Below are positions 9,059-19,643 of a DNA stretch of 41,052 nucleotides, piece by piece. The notes under the pieces are model-generated. The model did no database searches, was not told where the DNA came from, and saw only the letters and a list, made by a program, of their open reading frames with translations. The stretch is taken from the NCBI RefSeq assembly GCF_000313135.1, contig NW_004457733.1, forward strand, positions 8,860 to 49,911, written 5' to 3'. Each line of letters starts with the position of its first letter. Position 1 is the first letter of the stretch. This stretch comes from Acanthamoeba castellanii str. Neff (lineage: Eukaryota; Discosea; Longamoebia; Acanthamoebidae). The position numbers were made by a program, and so were the translations under genes.

Positions 9059-11869
9059 TCACAAAGACCGCCCTGTCCTGCGGGAGCGGGCGAAACGGGT
9101 GACGGCGTAGGCGAAGAGTACCAGGCTGGCCATGAGCCCCGTGGCGTACACCGGACCTGCCATCACCACGGACCCTTCCTCCTCGGCCCAGTCCCGGCCT
9201 AGGTCGAACGTCTTCATCAGCCACCCTTCATTCAAATCATTCAAATCAGGCGAGGAGTACCTTCGTAAAAGTGCGAGTGAGGCTGGACCTCCGTGCTGTG
9301 TCGCAGCATCATCTCGCCCAAGAAGGAGTAGTAGTTGAACCACACCCGCACCCGCACCTGTAGCCAGCACGTCAGGGCGGTTTCGAGGAGCGCAAAGGGT
9401 GATGGAGAAGAGACAGAGACGTACAAAATCGCCCTTGCCTCGCCATCCGGGAACGCCGTGTTCGGCGTGGATGATGAACGTGTCCGGCATCACGAAGAAC
9501 GAGTAGCCCGCGGCGTTCAACTCCGTGCTGTGCGACACCTGCACAACGTGTCAATTGGCTTATCAGCCTTTTTTTTAACCCACACATCAATCGTGTTTGA
9601 TCAGAGCAGTACCTTGTCAAAGCCGTAGCCCACGAACCGTTCATCCCACCTTCCGACCACCCTCTGGGTGTCAATTCTCGAGCCAAGAATGCACAGGCAC
9701 CACACCAAAGACTGAAGGTGGCGGCAACGTACAGCGGCACGTCCTTGCGTACGATGTAGTAGGGCTCGTAGTCGCGCTGGTAGGGCACCTGGTAGAGCTC
9801 GCGGGTGCTGTACCAGTGCTCGTAGTCTGTGGGTCCGTGCGCCGGGAACCACTTGTCCTTGTGCACCTGCCTTATGCGGTCCTGCGCCACCATCCGCAGC
9901 AACTGGTCCTTGGTGTGCGGCACGTCTCGCATGTTGAAGTCGTCCATCTCGAACGAAGCCACCACAAACACCGTTTGGGGCTCGTGCAGCTGGTCCCACA
10001 ACCGCCTGACCATGGTGGTGGCAAAAATATGGTGAGTGGACCCAGTCGACACATACAGACAATAATCATCACAGGTAAGTACAGGATGTTCTCCCGCGCG
10101 TCTCGGCTGGGAATGAAGTCGATGTCCAACACCATTACGTGCGCCGTTCGACTCTTTACCACGGCTTCGTTGCGCAGGGAGTTGACCGGGTACAGGCCCA
10201 AAGTGTGGAGTGCATAGACGTTCTGCGCGGTCGATAACAATGTTGTTGCTTCCATTAGCGCCCAAGCCATGAGACCACTAAGCGTACGACGCGGCACGCG
10301 TACCTCTTCGCCGTGCACGAGATGGAAGTCGACGTTCTTGCGGATGACCGCGGACCGATTGCGAAGGCTGTGGATCTGTTTGAGCTCGGCCTCGGGATTC
10401 GACAGCAGGATGACGGCCGATATGGGACCCGCCCAGCTCTCGGCCATGCTCTCGAGCACCGGTAATCGGTCGATCGTCATCTGCGACGCGATCGCAACGT
10501 CGTCGGACTCCTGCGGGCGCCGCACGAATGTGAGTCACGCTGCTAGGCCACGAAGAATAAACCAAGGGATACCGGAGTGTCGGTGGCCAGGATGCTTTCT
10601 CGTGTCGGACAGCAGCCCAAGGAGATCGACGGCACGTTGTGCAGCTTGCGGCACTCCGGCTCCATGCTCTCCACTGGCGCACCCTGGTCAGAGAGGTTGC
10701 CAAACCTGGTGGTGCGTTGTGGTGTGAAACTGGGCAGGTACCAAAATTGGCTGTCAACGCGATGTCATCCATCCACACACTCCCTGTGTGTTCCGAGAAG
10801 AGGACTGCCACCGAGGCGCTCCACAGGGGCTTGTCCAGGTAGACTATCGCACACCGTCTCTGCCAGTCATGTGTGCCGGTATCAAAGTTCAAGCTTATCC
10901 CTGACAGCCACGAGTCAGCAAGACGTCACACAAGAAGGACCACATGGTGTGGCGTATACCGTAGGCAAATGTGCCGTCCACAAACTTGAGGTCCATGTAC
11001 ACGCTGTAGCCGTCATCAGGCTCGCCACTCACCTCGCTCGCCTTGCTCCAACCGGACAGCAACATCTTGGTCGGCTCCGTGTGGTTCAAAAATACCTGCG
11101 TTGTGTGTTGAGTGTCGTGTGTCATGTGTCGCGTGTAGTGAGTCGTGTGCAGGCACGCCAAGGGCAAGTAAGCGGGCACAAGAGAAAGGGCAGGTACCCA
11201 CTGATGGGCTGCTCGCTTGTTTGGGGCGTCGTTGCTGTGTGTGTACCAGGTCCGCCCTCTCTTGGGCAGCAGCTTGAGTGAGTAGGGCATCATGAGCGGC
11301 TCCCAGTAGGCCGCGAACGGCTGGTCGCCGTAGTCCATCTGCGGTGTGAGCGGCCCTCCCATCTCCTCGAACGACGGGTTGGCCAGGAGGTTGCCGTGCT
11401 CCTCGCCCAGCGTCCTGGTGAAGCGCCAGCACGAAGACCGGATCGAGTCCTGGTGGCCGATGATCTTCACAGTGAAGTTGTAGCTGGTGGAGGGCGACAG
11501 ATCCTTCAGCTCCACGGACCGCTTGAGCCCGCTGTAGACTTTGGTGGGCGGGCTCGAGCCGCCCTCGCCCGCGCTGGCATAGGTCTCGGCCGTGTAGAGT
11601 TCGTAGCGGCGCACAAGGGAGGCCCTGGAGGGAGGCCGCCAAGTGACCCGCAGGCTTCGACTAGTGATGCTGGCAAAGGTCGGGCAGGAGTCTGTGGCGG
11701 CGAAGGCGCACGAGTGCTCCGGTCCATCGTGGTGGAGCATCCCCAGCAGGCAGGTGGTGGCCACCACCAGCGCCACCACCATGGCGGCCACCACCTTGAG
11801 ACGCTCACCCTGGCCTGTCCATCCTACTCGTATTCGAACCAGGCAGTTCCTCCACGAGGTGAAGGACAT
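9059..11869 (-). CDS. LARGE-like GT49 glycosyltransferase with FN3 domain, type II membrane protein
   Basis: GT49 enzymes (LARGE second domain, B4GAT1) transfer glucuronate to glycans in the Golgi; the exact sugar here is unknown. Exons: 11869-11198, 11095-10960, 10900-10742, 10673-10573, 10510-10304, 10222-10083, 10005-9729, 9663-9613, 9538-9425, 9357-9261, 9225-9059; 706 aa. A signal-anchor helix is at about 25-45. An FN3 domain follows at about 60-155, then a region starting NLLANPSFEE that looks like a carbohydrate-binding beta-sandwich. The GT49 part begins at SQMTIDRL, with LYPVNSLRNEA, a DID motif (about 458-460), YQRDYEPYYIVRKD, RFVGYGFDK and FFVMPDTFIIHAEHG. The last exon adds a second membrane helix (about 672-693). 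Its intron would be only 35 bases, so that exon is less certain. Without the splice the frame stops soon after 9261. Confidence 0.85.
11096..11197 (-). other. Stop-free, in-frame intron (102 nt) of the GT49-like gene
   Basis: This intron has a GTACCT donor and an AACGCAG acceptor and the usual ACA-rich content. Its length is exactly 34 codons and the host frame has no stop in it. Retention would add 34 residues, His/Thr-rich at the end, between the region after FN3 and the segment VFLNHTEPTK. I call it an intron from its composition and splice sites. Confidence 0.65.
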
Positions 11870-12184
11870 ACCTGGCGGGGGTAGTGTGTGGAGGGGGGAG
11901 GAGGGACAGAGCTAAAAAAATCTAAAATAAATAAATAAATAAATAGAGATTCAAGTAAAAGCAATACGGCGCAGGCTGAAGGAAGGGAAAGGTGCACTCT
12001 CCCCAAGGGACCTTCTTCTTTAGGCTTCTGGTGACGCCAAGCCCCGCCTTTGCCCTAAATAGACACGCACTTGCCAGGAAAAGGAAATACTATTTGGTTT
12101 GAATTTTAAATGTTGAAGAAGTGAGTGCGTGCCCTTGTTCGCATGTCTCTCACGACGTACTCCGTTTTGAGCTCGGGCCGAGGC
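11870..12184. other. Intergenic: promoter of the GT49-like gene and 3' flank of the 7TM gene
   Basis: AT-rich DNA with AAATAAATAAATAAATAAATA at 11925-11945, about 60 bases upstream of the GT49 ATG on the minus strand, is the likely core promoter. The half near 12080-12120 is the 3' flank of the 7TM gene. I see no other gene. Confidence 0.4.
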
Positions 12185-14689
12185 CTACAGTGAATCGTAG
12201 ACCACCTGCGCATTGCCTGTTGCGGGCACTGTTGCTGCTGTCCGGCCGCCGGCGGGCTGTCGAGGCGCGACCTCGTTGGTGTAGGAGGTCGTAGGCGGAG
12301 CTGTTGACAGGGTGGTAGTAGTGGAGGCGACCGCTGGCAATGATGATGACGACAAGGGCGTTGTGCTGTTGGGGAGCAGCGGCGACTGGATCTCCTGCCA
12401 CTCTCCGCCTCGCGCGCCAAACGTCCTGCACGCAACGCAACACGTAAGAGGCAGGCGACGTCCAAGTGTCGGTTCTGTGCGGGAGGGAGCGTATGTACGG
12501 CCAGGAGAGATCGAGGAAGACGCCGCCACCGTTGATGAGGTACAGGCCGTCGCGCTCGGGGTAGAGCCAAAGCGAACAGATGGCGATGACGACGAAGTTG
12601 ACCGTGTAGGACAAAGCCACCACGGCCTTCAGTCGGTAGTACACAGGGAAACTTTCACTGCAGCGGCACAGTCACATATGGCACATCACGTCAACATTGG
12701 CGTTGTGCGTGTCGTGTAGTGGCGGTGGTGGATGCGTACCTCAAGGCGACCATCAGCGGCACGCTAAGGAACCAGAGGCTGCCAAGCATGGCCAGCCCGA
12801 GGTAGAATCGCTTCTTGGCTTCTAGTCTGTCGGCTGATTCCAGGGAGGCACCGTGGTGGTCAGACGCAGGTGGATGAGATGAAGTGTCCGGGCGCTCCAC
12901 GTCTCGCCGTTCTTCGTGTCTCGGCTCGTCGTCCCTTTCCTCTTCCTCCTCCTCTTCATCAGCCTCCGCCTCGCTGCCTTGGCGTCTTCGGCTGCGTCGC
13001 GGTCGTCGAAGCAGACGCTCCTCGTCATCGCGTTCGGCTTCCACGCTGTGGCGCCGCTCCTGTGAGTGAGCGGCCTGATCTTCTTCTTCTTCGTCTCTGG
13101 TCGGTGCGACTGGCACGTTCTTGTCGAGCAGGAGCACGCAGATGCCAAAGATGAAGAACACCCAAATCGCAATGCGTAGCACCAGCTCGATCACGCCGGG
13201 AGCGGTCTCGAACGGCATCTATGGGTGGAAAACGAACGTCAACCAAGGAGGCGTGGCGTGTGAGTGATGAAAGAGAGGGAACGCACATCGGTGGATTCAG
13301 GGTCGTAGTTGATATCACCCCACAGGAAGAAGGCGACGTAGAGGACGTAGAAGATGGTGATCAGGATGAACATATTGGCGCTGAGATGGGAGAGCTTGAG
13401 TGAACTCAGACCCCACCCACGGCCCAACAGCACCAGCATGCCCATTAAGCCCAGCGTTACGGCCAGATTCAACACTGCGCAGTGGTTGTGCATTAGTAAG
13501 CATATGACAACACGCGCTGAGGAGTAGGAGGAGCACATATATGAGTACCTTCGCCCATGCTGGCGAGACTGGACATGCCGATGCCATCGTTGGAGTAGAG
13601 CCCGTAGTGGACCAAATAGCAAAATTTGGAGGTGCCTTCAAGCAGAGCCACCAGCGCAAAGAGCTTGAACAGCTGTGCGAACAAATAGAAATTAGCAAAT
13701 CAAATCAAGACGCCTAGGGGAATGATTTCAAGCACAAAGGGTCGTGACAGGTGACAGGGCGAAGCGCTCGTACTCGGGTGGTGGCTGGCCTGGTATAGAT
13801 ATATGCAAAGTTGCACAGGTTGATAATAGCGTAGACGGTAAAGTAGACAATGAACATCACCAACAGCCCTGAAGGAGTGATTTGGCGAACATGTGCACGT
13901 CAGCATAGTGTGCTGCCCAACACATTTAATCGCGTGGCATTGTTAGTTGTACCTTGTTGGTCGACAGAGAATTGTTGGTCCCACCAGTGGCCACCGTTGA
14001 GGAACTGCATCTCGAAGTCGAACTTCATCGGACCCGGAGCACAGCGCGAGAACGCTGCATACCTGATCAAGCAGAACAGAAGGTCAGCTTAAAACAATCA
14101 TTGTGCGGAGATGGCTTTTGTGAGTGAGAATGTGCGCAAACCAGTATCGGGGTCGCGAGCGGGCGGCTATGTTGAATGTCAGGTTGGTGCCCTCGCGCAA
14201 GGCCGCTTGCCCAGACGCTAGGCCGTCCACCTGCGAGCGAGAGAAGACGAGTGAGCAGCAACATTCAAAGGCTATGGCAGAGAGTGTGGCGACCTTGTCT
14301 CTTATTTGCTGGCAGGTAAGGCGATGATGGTGGACCTGTTCCCAAAGGCCATCATCGAAGAAGAGCAGTCGAAGGTCTGTGTCGTTCTTCACGTGCCACG
14401 TGTTGATGCGCAGTGCGCCCAGTCCTAGTCCCACGAAGATTATTTATTATTTATTTGTTAGTTATTATTTCGATTCAAGATGGAACCAGAGAAGTATGGT
14501 AGCACCTGTAGTCGAGTAGCAAAACTTGGAGATGAAGAACAATTTGTTGGCGCTGTTCTCATCCATGCGGGCCTGAATTACGTCGGCATCGGCAACGTGG
14601 GCGATGAGAAGGAGCATCGCCACAACCACCATCGGCGAGAGGCAGCCTGAAAAGGAGCTGAAGCCCCTTCGCAGGGTTTGAGCATCCAT
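12185..14689 (-). CDS. GPR180/TMEM145-like seven-transmembrane protein
   Basis: The family (Pfam GpcrRhopsn4) has a secreted N-terminal domain followed by seven helices; its cellular role is poorly known. Exons: 14689-14506, 14424-14294, 14230-14142, 14062-13953, 13868-13774, 13672-13549, 13474-13287, 13218-12740, 12657-12499, 12425-12185; 599 aa. A signal peptide ends near VADA. Family signatures appear in order: FFISKFCYSTTG, NDTDLRLLFFDD, RYWYAAFSRCAPG, FDFEMQFLNGG, WWDQQFSVD, GLYSNDGIGMSSL, VLLGRGWGL and the SFPVYYRLK loop. A charged loop of about 90 residues (Glu/Arg/Asp-rich, starting DEEEED) is inserted between two helices in exon 8; TMEM145 has only a few residues there. The tail is Ser/Thr/Pro-rich. 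An in-frame ATG at 14725 would lengthen the N terminus by 12 residues and weaken the signal peptide, so I chose 14689. Confidence 0.88.
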
Positions 14690-14797
14690 CGGTCGCCTCA
14701 CCAAATAAAACTGGTTTTTCTGCATTTATTTCTTTGCTTCACTTGACGGAAATTGAAAATCAAACATAAATTGCAACAACTTGCACAATTGGTTGGG
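14690..14797. promoter_or_regulatory. Divergent promoter between the 7TM gene and the PPR-like gene
   Basis: Only 108 bases separate the two opposed start codons (14689 minus, 14798 plus). The sequence is AT-rich (TTTTTCTGCATTTATTTC; AAATCAAACATAAATTGC), unlike the GC-rich exons on both sides. It must hold both promoters and both 5' leaders. No specific factor site is recognised. Confidence 0.6.
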
Positions 14798-16827
14798 ATG
14801 GCCTCGCGTTTGATCGCCCGGACTGGCGGCACTCGCTGCGTTACAACTTCTTCCTTCGCATCTTCCTCTTCGGTAGTGGTGTTCGGCGATCTCGGGCGAC
14901 CAATTGCACGATCGCATTTCCGCGATATTATGCCATCTACGCTTCGTTCAGTTCATCGCGGCCGCCCTGTGCTCCCTTTCTCACGTTTTCTTTCAACCTC
15001 TACTTCCTCCACATCCCCACCCCACTATGCGGCCATCGATCTCGATGCCGAGATGGAGCGATTTACGCGCGAGATGAAGCATGCTGGCCAGTCTACACAA
15101 CGGCCTCGCGTTTCCTCACCCACCCGCCTAGCGGGCATGTTGGTGGCGGCAGGCAATGCTGGCCGAGCCGACATCCTGCATCGTTCGCTCGAATTGATCG
15201 ACCAGAGCGCAGATGCCAACACTCGGGGCATCTTGCTGATTCTACTCGCTCAGTTCATTCGACTCAACGACATCAAGGCCCTGCAGCACCTGATCGAGCG
15301 ATTGGCCGTCATCGATGAGCAAGGCGAGGCCGGCATGGCTAAGGCGCAGCGCGCTGGACAGCAACAGCACAGTCCGGCCGAGGACAAGGAGACAGCCAGC
15401 GAGGTGGATGACGTGCTCTACGCGCTGCACGAGGAGATGGAGGAGGAGGGTTCAACCCTGCTCGCTCGACCCTACGCCTACTATGGGGCCTATCGCGCCC
15501 TGTTGGCCGAGCACGCCCGCACCCTGGACGCCCCGGCCATCATTCACACGCTCGACCTGCTCAACCGCTCCGGTACGCGCCAACCCGAGGCCACGGCCGT
15601 GCGTACGCACCGCACTCGCTGACGTAGTTCACGTTGTGTGTGCGCGCCGTGTGTCGTGTGGATTACGAGTGCAGCGACCAAGGCCGATGCGTCGATGCGA
15701 GCCCTGGTGCGAGGGGTGTTGGAGAAGGTTGGCGTGCGTCCGTTCCTCACCGCCCTCCAGCACCGAGGACCACAACGTCCAGCTGGCGACACTACCACGC
15801 CGACCACGCCGACACCACAACGCTCCGGAAGCGCCTACCAGCCGCACCCGGACACGCTCGGTTTCCTTGTGCGCTGCATGTCGGCGATGGTGTCAGAGGG
15901 TACGCTGACCCCGCAGGTGCTGCCTGATGCCTATCGGCTGGCAACCCTCGCTACCCAGCTCTTGAAGAAGTCCGCCGGCCACGGAGCCAGCAACGTCGGT
16001 GGCTACCGCTCCCTGCTCCAGTTCTACCGCGCGGCCGGAGGTACTTCTCTCGGCAGACACGTGTGGACCACAACCACCTGCACGCGTGACCACGCTGCGG
16101 CGTTGTGGTGCCCTGCGACTGACCATGAATGACTTGTTCTTGATGCAGTGAAACCCGCGATCGAAGTCCTGCTCACTCAGTTTGACCAACACCAAGTGGT
16201 CGTGACCACTACCATCATGGACCTTGCCTTACCCGGCCTTCGGCTCGCACAGCTGGATCGGTAGGTGCCGATTGGCTCTGGAGTCGTGCGGCGCTGTTGC
16301 TAATGTGTGACTCACGCTGGCCGACATGTGCAGAGTGCTCAAGGCGCTACGAGAGAAGAAGAACCCTGTCAAGCCGTCGCCGGCCCACTACATGCGGATC
16401 GCCCAGGCCATCCACTTCCAAGAGACCATCCCGGACTTCCTCAACATGTTTGTGGGCAACTACAATGCCGATCACCCCGGTATGCCGCCTAGCAATATGC
16501 ATGTCGGCCGCACAACAGTGGCGGCTCGGTTATAGCTAACACCCGAACCGCTGTGGCTCGGCTTTGGCTTGCCGCAACACACACACACACACACACACAG
16601 GTCGAGAGCTCGAGGTGTTCGTAATCAACCGCGCGTTGCTGTCCTATTGCAAAGCGCTGCACCTGGGCAAGGCGACGGCCATCTTCAACCTTATGCACCC
16701 TCACCCCACCAGGCTCTCCTACAGCACACACACCGAGGTACCACCCTAACACACGACACGACCAACGACACCACTCCAGACCGGCCCCACTCTATGCGTG
16801 CAGTGTTGTGCGCGAGACCTCGACTCA
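14798..16827 (+). CDS. Mitochondrial helical-repeat (PPR-like) protein, 3' end lost in assembly gap
   Basis: The start MASRLIARTGG opens a long Arg/Ser/Thr-rich, acid-poor leader (about 75 residues, ending near FSRFLSTSTSS) that reads as a mitochondrial presequence. The remainder is alpha-helical with repeated amphipathic segments, for example RLAGMLVAAGNAGRADILHR, RGILLILLAQFIRLNDIKAL and NRALLSYCKALHLGKATAIF. This resembles pentatricopeptide-type helical repeats, so an RNA-related organelle role is an inference only. Exons: 14798-15572, 15675-16040, 16149-16260, 16334-16479, 16601-16737, 16780-16827+; phases agree. The last exon runs into the N stretch, so the C terminus is missing. An in-frame ATG at 14753 would add 15 residues. 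The introns carry CA repeats. Confidence 0.7.
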
Positions 16828-16980
16828 NNNNNNNNNNNNNNNNNNNNNNNNNNNNNNNNNNNNNNNNNNNNNNNNNNNNNNNNNNNNNNNNNNNNNNNNN
16901 NNNNNNNNNNNNNNNNNNNNNNNNNNNNNNNNNNNNNNNNNNNNNNNNNNNNNNNNNNNNNNNNNNNNNNNNNNNNNNNN
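16828..16980. other. Assembly gap (153 N)
   Basis: A run of N interrupts two convergent genes: the PPR-like gene from the left and the importin gene from the right. Neither has reached a stop codon. The importin still lacks several hundred residues compared with its family, so 153 bases cannot be the true length. The run is probably an arbitrary or estimated scaffold gap. Confidence 0.95.
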
Positions 16981-17843
16981 CACGACGAGATGCGTGACGT
17001 AGCTCGGGTCCCGCGAGAACTCGCGTTCGCAGCCCTGTAAAGCGGTTAGCGAGCAGGCCAGCTGGCGGCATAGCCAAGTACGGTGGTGGTGGTGGTGGTG
17101 GTGGTGGTGGTGGTGGTGGTGGTGGTGGTGGTGGTGGTGGTGGTGGTGGTGGTGGTGGTGGTGGGTAAACTGACCTCAATGATGGCGAACAGGCACATGA
17201 GCGCCGCATAGCGATACTTCCAGTCCTCGCAGCGAATAAACTGCTCCACCCACTTCATGCAGATCGGCACAGTTATCTTGCTCCCTGTCCATACCACACA
17301 ATGCGCCATCACGACACACACACGACACACACACGACACACGACACACACGACACACACGACACACAACACACGACACACGATACACACAGATGATTGGC
17401 TGACGAGAAAAAGAACGAAGCCTCCAACCCGAGGCGCGAGTGGTACCAAAGGCAAGCGCGAGGGAGGATAGTCCGGACTCGGCCACGGCCTCGGGTCCGT
17501 CCTCCCACTCCTTCCTCACGCGCTCCTGCGGATCTCTCGACCCCGTGGACTCCGCGTCGTTGTCGTTGCTGTCACCTCCCCCACCGCGCTGGAGGTGCTC
17601 TGAGCCTCCGACACGCGCCCGCTTTGGTGGGCGACTCTCGGACGCTTCGTTTTCGTCTTCGTCTTCATTTTCTTCGTCGACTTCTTCCTCCTCGTTGTCA
17701 TCATCGTCCATTCCCTCCATGAAATCAGGGGCGGCCTCCTCGGCGTCGTCTTCCTCTTCTTCCTCCTCCCCCTCTTCGTCAGTGAGATCACCTTCCATCT
17801 CCTTTTCCTCGTCGTACGACCAAATTGTGCTCTCCTCATTCAC

Positions 17844-17911
<68 letters not shown>

Positions 17912-18653
17912 GGGTGACAAGTGAGTAGATTGTGGTTCCGAAAAGAAGGAAGAGAATGTACTAACGCTACCTCGAGATAGAGATGAATGGCAATGCTGAA
18001 AGCATTGTGTATGAAATCGGTCATCTTCCTCAGCTTGTGTGGAGCCTCCTGCAGAAAGAACAAACGCGTCAAGTGTTGAGAACAACACGTGCGAACCCGA
18101 TGCCAATGAGCTGTGAGTACCTCGGCCAAGTTCGTGAGGGTTTCAAAGGCCAGCGAGCGAACGCTGTTCGGCAGCGTGGTGGCCGCGGTAAAGCGCAACA
18201 TCGTGTCGAGGTACCTGCTGAGCAGCTCCGGCGACAACTGAATAGCAACCTGCACCAATTGGTTCACGCACGTGTCGACACGTACATAAAATAATCAGAC
18301 CAACAGCGCTGTGAGCCGGGGAGGAGCGCGAAAATTTACCTGGTGAAAGCTCTTGATGGCCGTGGCAAGCAATTGGTACTCAGCGGCCTCGCTCAGCGCC
18401 ATCAGCACCTAGCGATTGATCAAACGACACACCACACACACACCACACACACACACGATACACACGTGTAAGCGAACAAATAGTCCTGATTTCTAAGTCT
18501 AGCGGGAAACGCCCTCACCTCTAGCATGCTGGGCACAAAGGTGTCGAGCGGGAGGAGCAGATCCGAGTCCTGTCCGGCCACCACCGTGTTGGTCGCAACC
18601 ACCGCGATGTGTCGCACCTGGTAGTCACAGCAGTCAGTGAGTGAGTCAAAAAC

Positions 18654-18687
<34 letters not shown>

Positions 18688-19529
18688 ACCGCACAACTAA
18701 CCTTGAGCGGCTTGTCGTCGGCCAGGGCAGCGGCGAGGGTGGGCTGGAGCTGCATCTTGAGGATGGCGTCGGTCTGCTCCCGGCCGTAGCCGATGCCGGG
18801 GAAGAAGCGCAGCAGCTGGGCGAGCAGGGTGAGCGTGATCTCCTCGAGCTCGGCGTGCCGCTGCCGTCGCGTGGCGTCGTCCAGGCCCAGCAGGAGCGCG
18901 CGCCGCTCGCACGTGTACCAGTTGCCCTGCTGCAGGGTCATCTCGATCACCTTGGCCCACTGCGGCTCGTCGTCGCCCAGGGCAAAGGCGCCGCTGACGA
19001 TCATCAGCGGGATGAGGCCGCCCAGCTCGCGTCGCACGTCGCCGTCCAGCCGCGGGTCGGTGTAGGTCAGCCGCAGGGCGGCGTCGGCCAGCTGGCCGGT
19101 CAGGCCCGACACGGCAGCGGCGAGATGCGGGAAGAACTCCCTGCGCTTGGTGCGCAGATGGCACAGCACCTGCCTGCACAGCACGATGACGTGGCGCAGA
19201 TCCGTGGCGGGCACCACGGCCATCGAAGTTGAAGAAGATGGTGAAGATGAAATTTGCGTAGCGGCTCGATTAATATCAGAAGTACTCGACAAATCGTCAA
19301 TGGAGCCGGTGGCAGAGGATGAAGAAGCTGTGGCCGAGGAGGGATCGAGCTGGACTCGTATGAAGCGGAGAAGGCTGAGCGTCTTGGAACTCGATCTCGT
19401 GATTTCCTCCAATGCGGCAGCCACCCTTCGGCACTCGGGGGTAGTGACCAATTGCATCAATCGCGTGAAATCGAGCGTTCCCGTCGACTCATCGGAGGCC
19501 ACCACGTCCATCTCGCTTCCGCCCTCCAT
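16981..19529 (-). CDS. Importin-5-like karyopherin (importin beta family), 3' part lost in gap
   Basis: Importin-beta proteins are HEAT-repeat carriers that import cargo through nuclear pores under Ran control. Exons: 19529-18702, 18617-18519, 18408-18340, 18249-18121, 18048-17971, 17843-17447, 17284-17175, 17034-16981+; about 588 residues are visible. HEAT-like helices include EEITLTLLAQLLRFF, VRHIAVVATNTVV, LSEAAEYQLLATAIKSF and RSLAFETLTNLAEEAPHKLR. The IPO5/IPO4 signature is an acidic stretch followed by SLALAFGSKITVP and DWKYRYAALMCLFAIIEGC. The acidic stretch is expanded here to about 130 residues and contains a basic PPKRAR motif. IPO5 proteins are about 1100 aa, and the equivalent of this last exon lies near residue 400, so much of the C-terminal half is missing. 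It shares a 114-base divergent promoter with the F-box/ankyrin gene. Confidence 0.86.
17082..17164 (+). repeat. GGT trinucleotide repeat in importin intron
   Basis: About 27 copies of GGT lie within the minus-strand intron between exons 17284-17175 and 17034-16981. They are removed by splicing. Read as protein they give poly-Pro, poly-Thr or poly-Val ORFs that are not genes. Confidence 0.92.
17849..17911 (+). repeat. GT dinucleotide microsatellite in importin intron
   Basis: An uninterrupted GT tract of about 63 bases lies directly before the acceptor of importin exon 6 (minus strand). On the transcribed strand it is a CA tract reaching almost to the splice site. Confidence 0.92.
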
Positions 19530-19643
19530 CTTCGCTCTCCGATTTCCTCGATTTCGAAAGTTTGGTTCTTCTTTTTGCTTCGCTAAAAATTGAGGCATCT
19601 GAGGTATGTGCGAAACTTTATTACAATTTAAATTTCCATTTTT
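19530..19643. promoter_or_regulatory. Divergent promoter, importin-like / F-box-ankyrin
   Basis: 114 bases separate the opposed ATGs at 19529 (minus) and 19644 (plus). The stretch nearest the plus gene is AT-rich (TTTATTACAATTTAAATTTCC). The side near the importin gene contains pyrimidine-rich sequence. No specific factor site is recognised. Confidence 0.55.

Noticed and set aside
17046..17843. Proteins with poly-Thr, poly-Pro or poly-Val over 17080-17165
   Set aside because: These come from translating the intronic GGT repeat, which is bounded by good splice sites.
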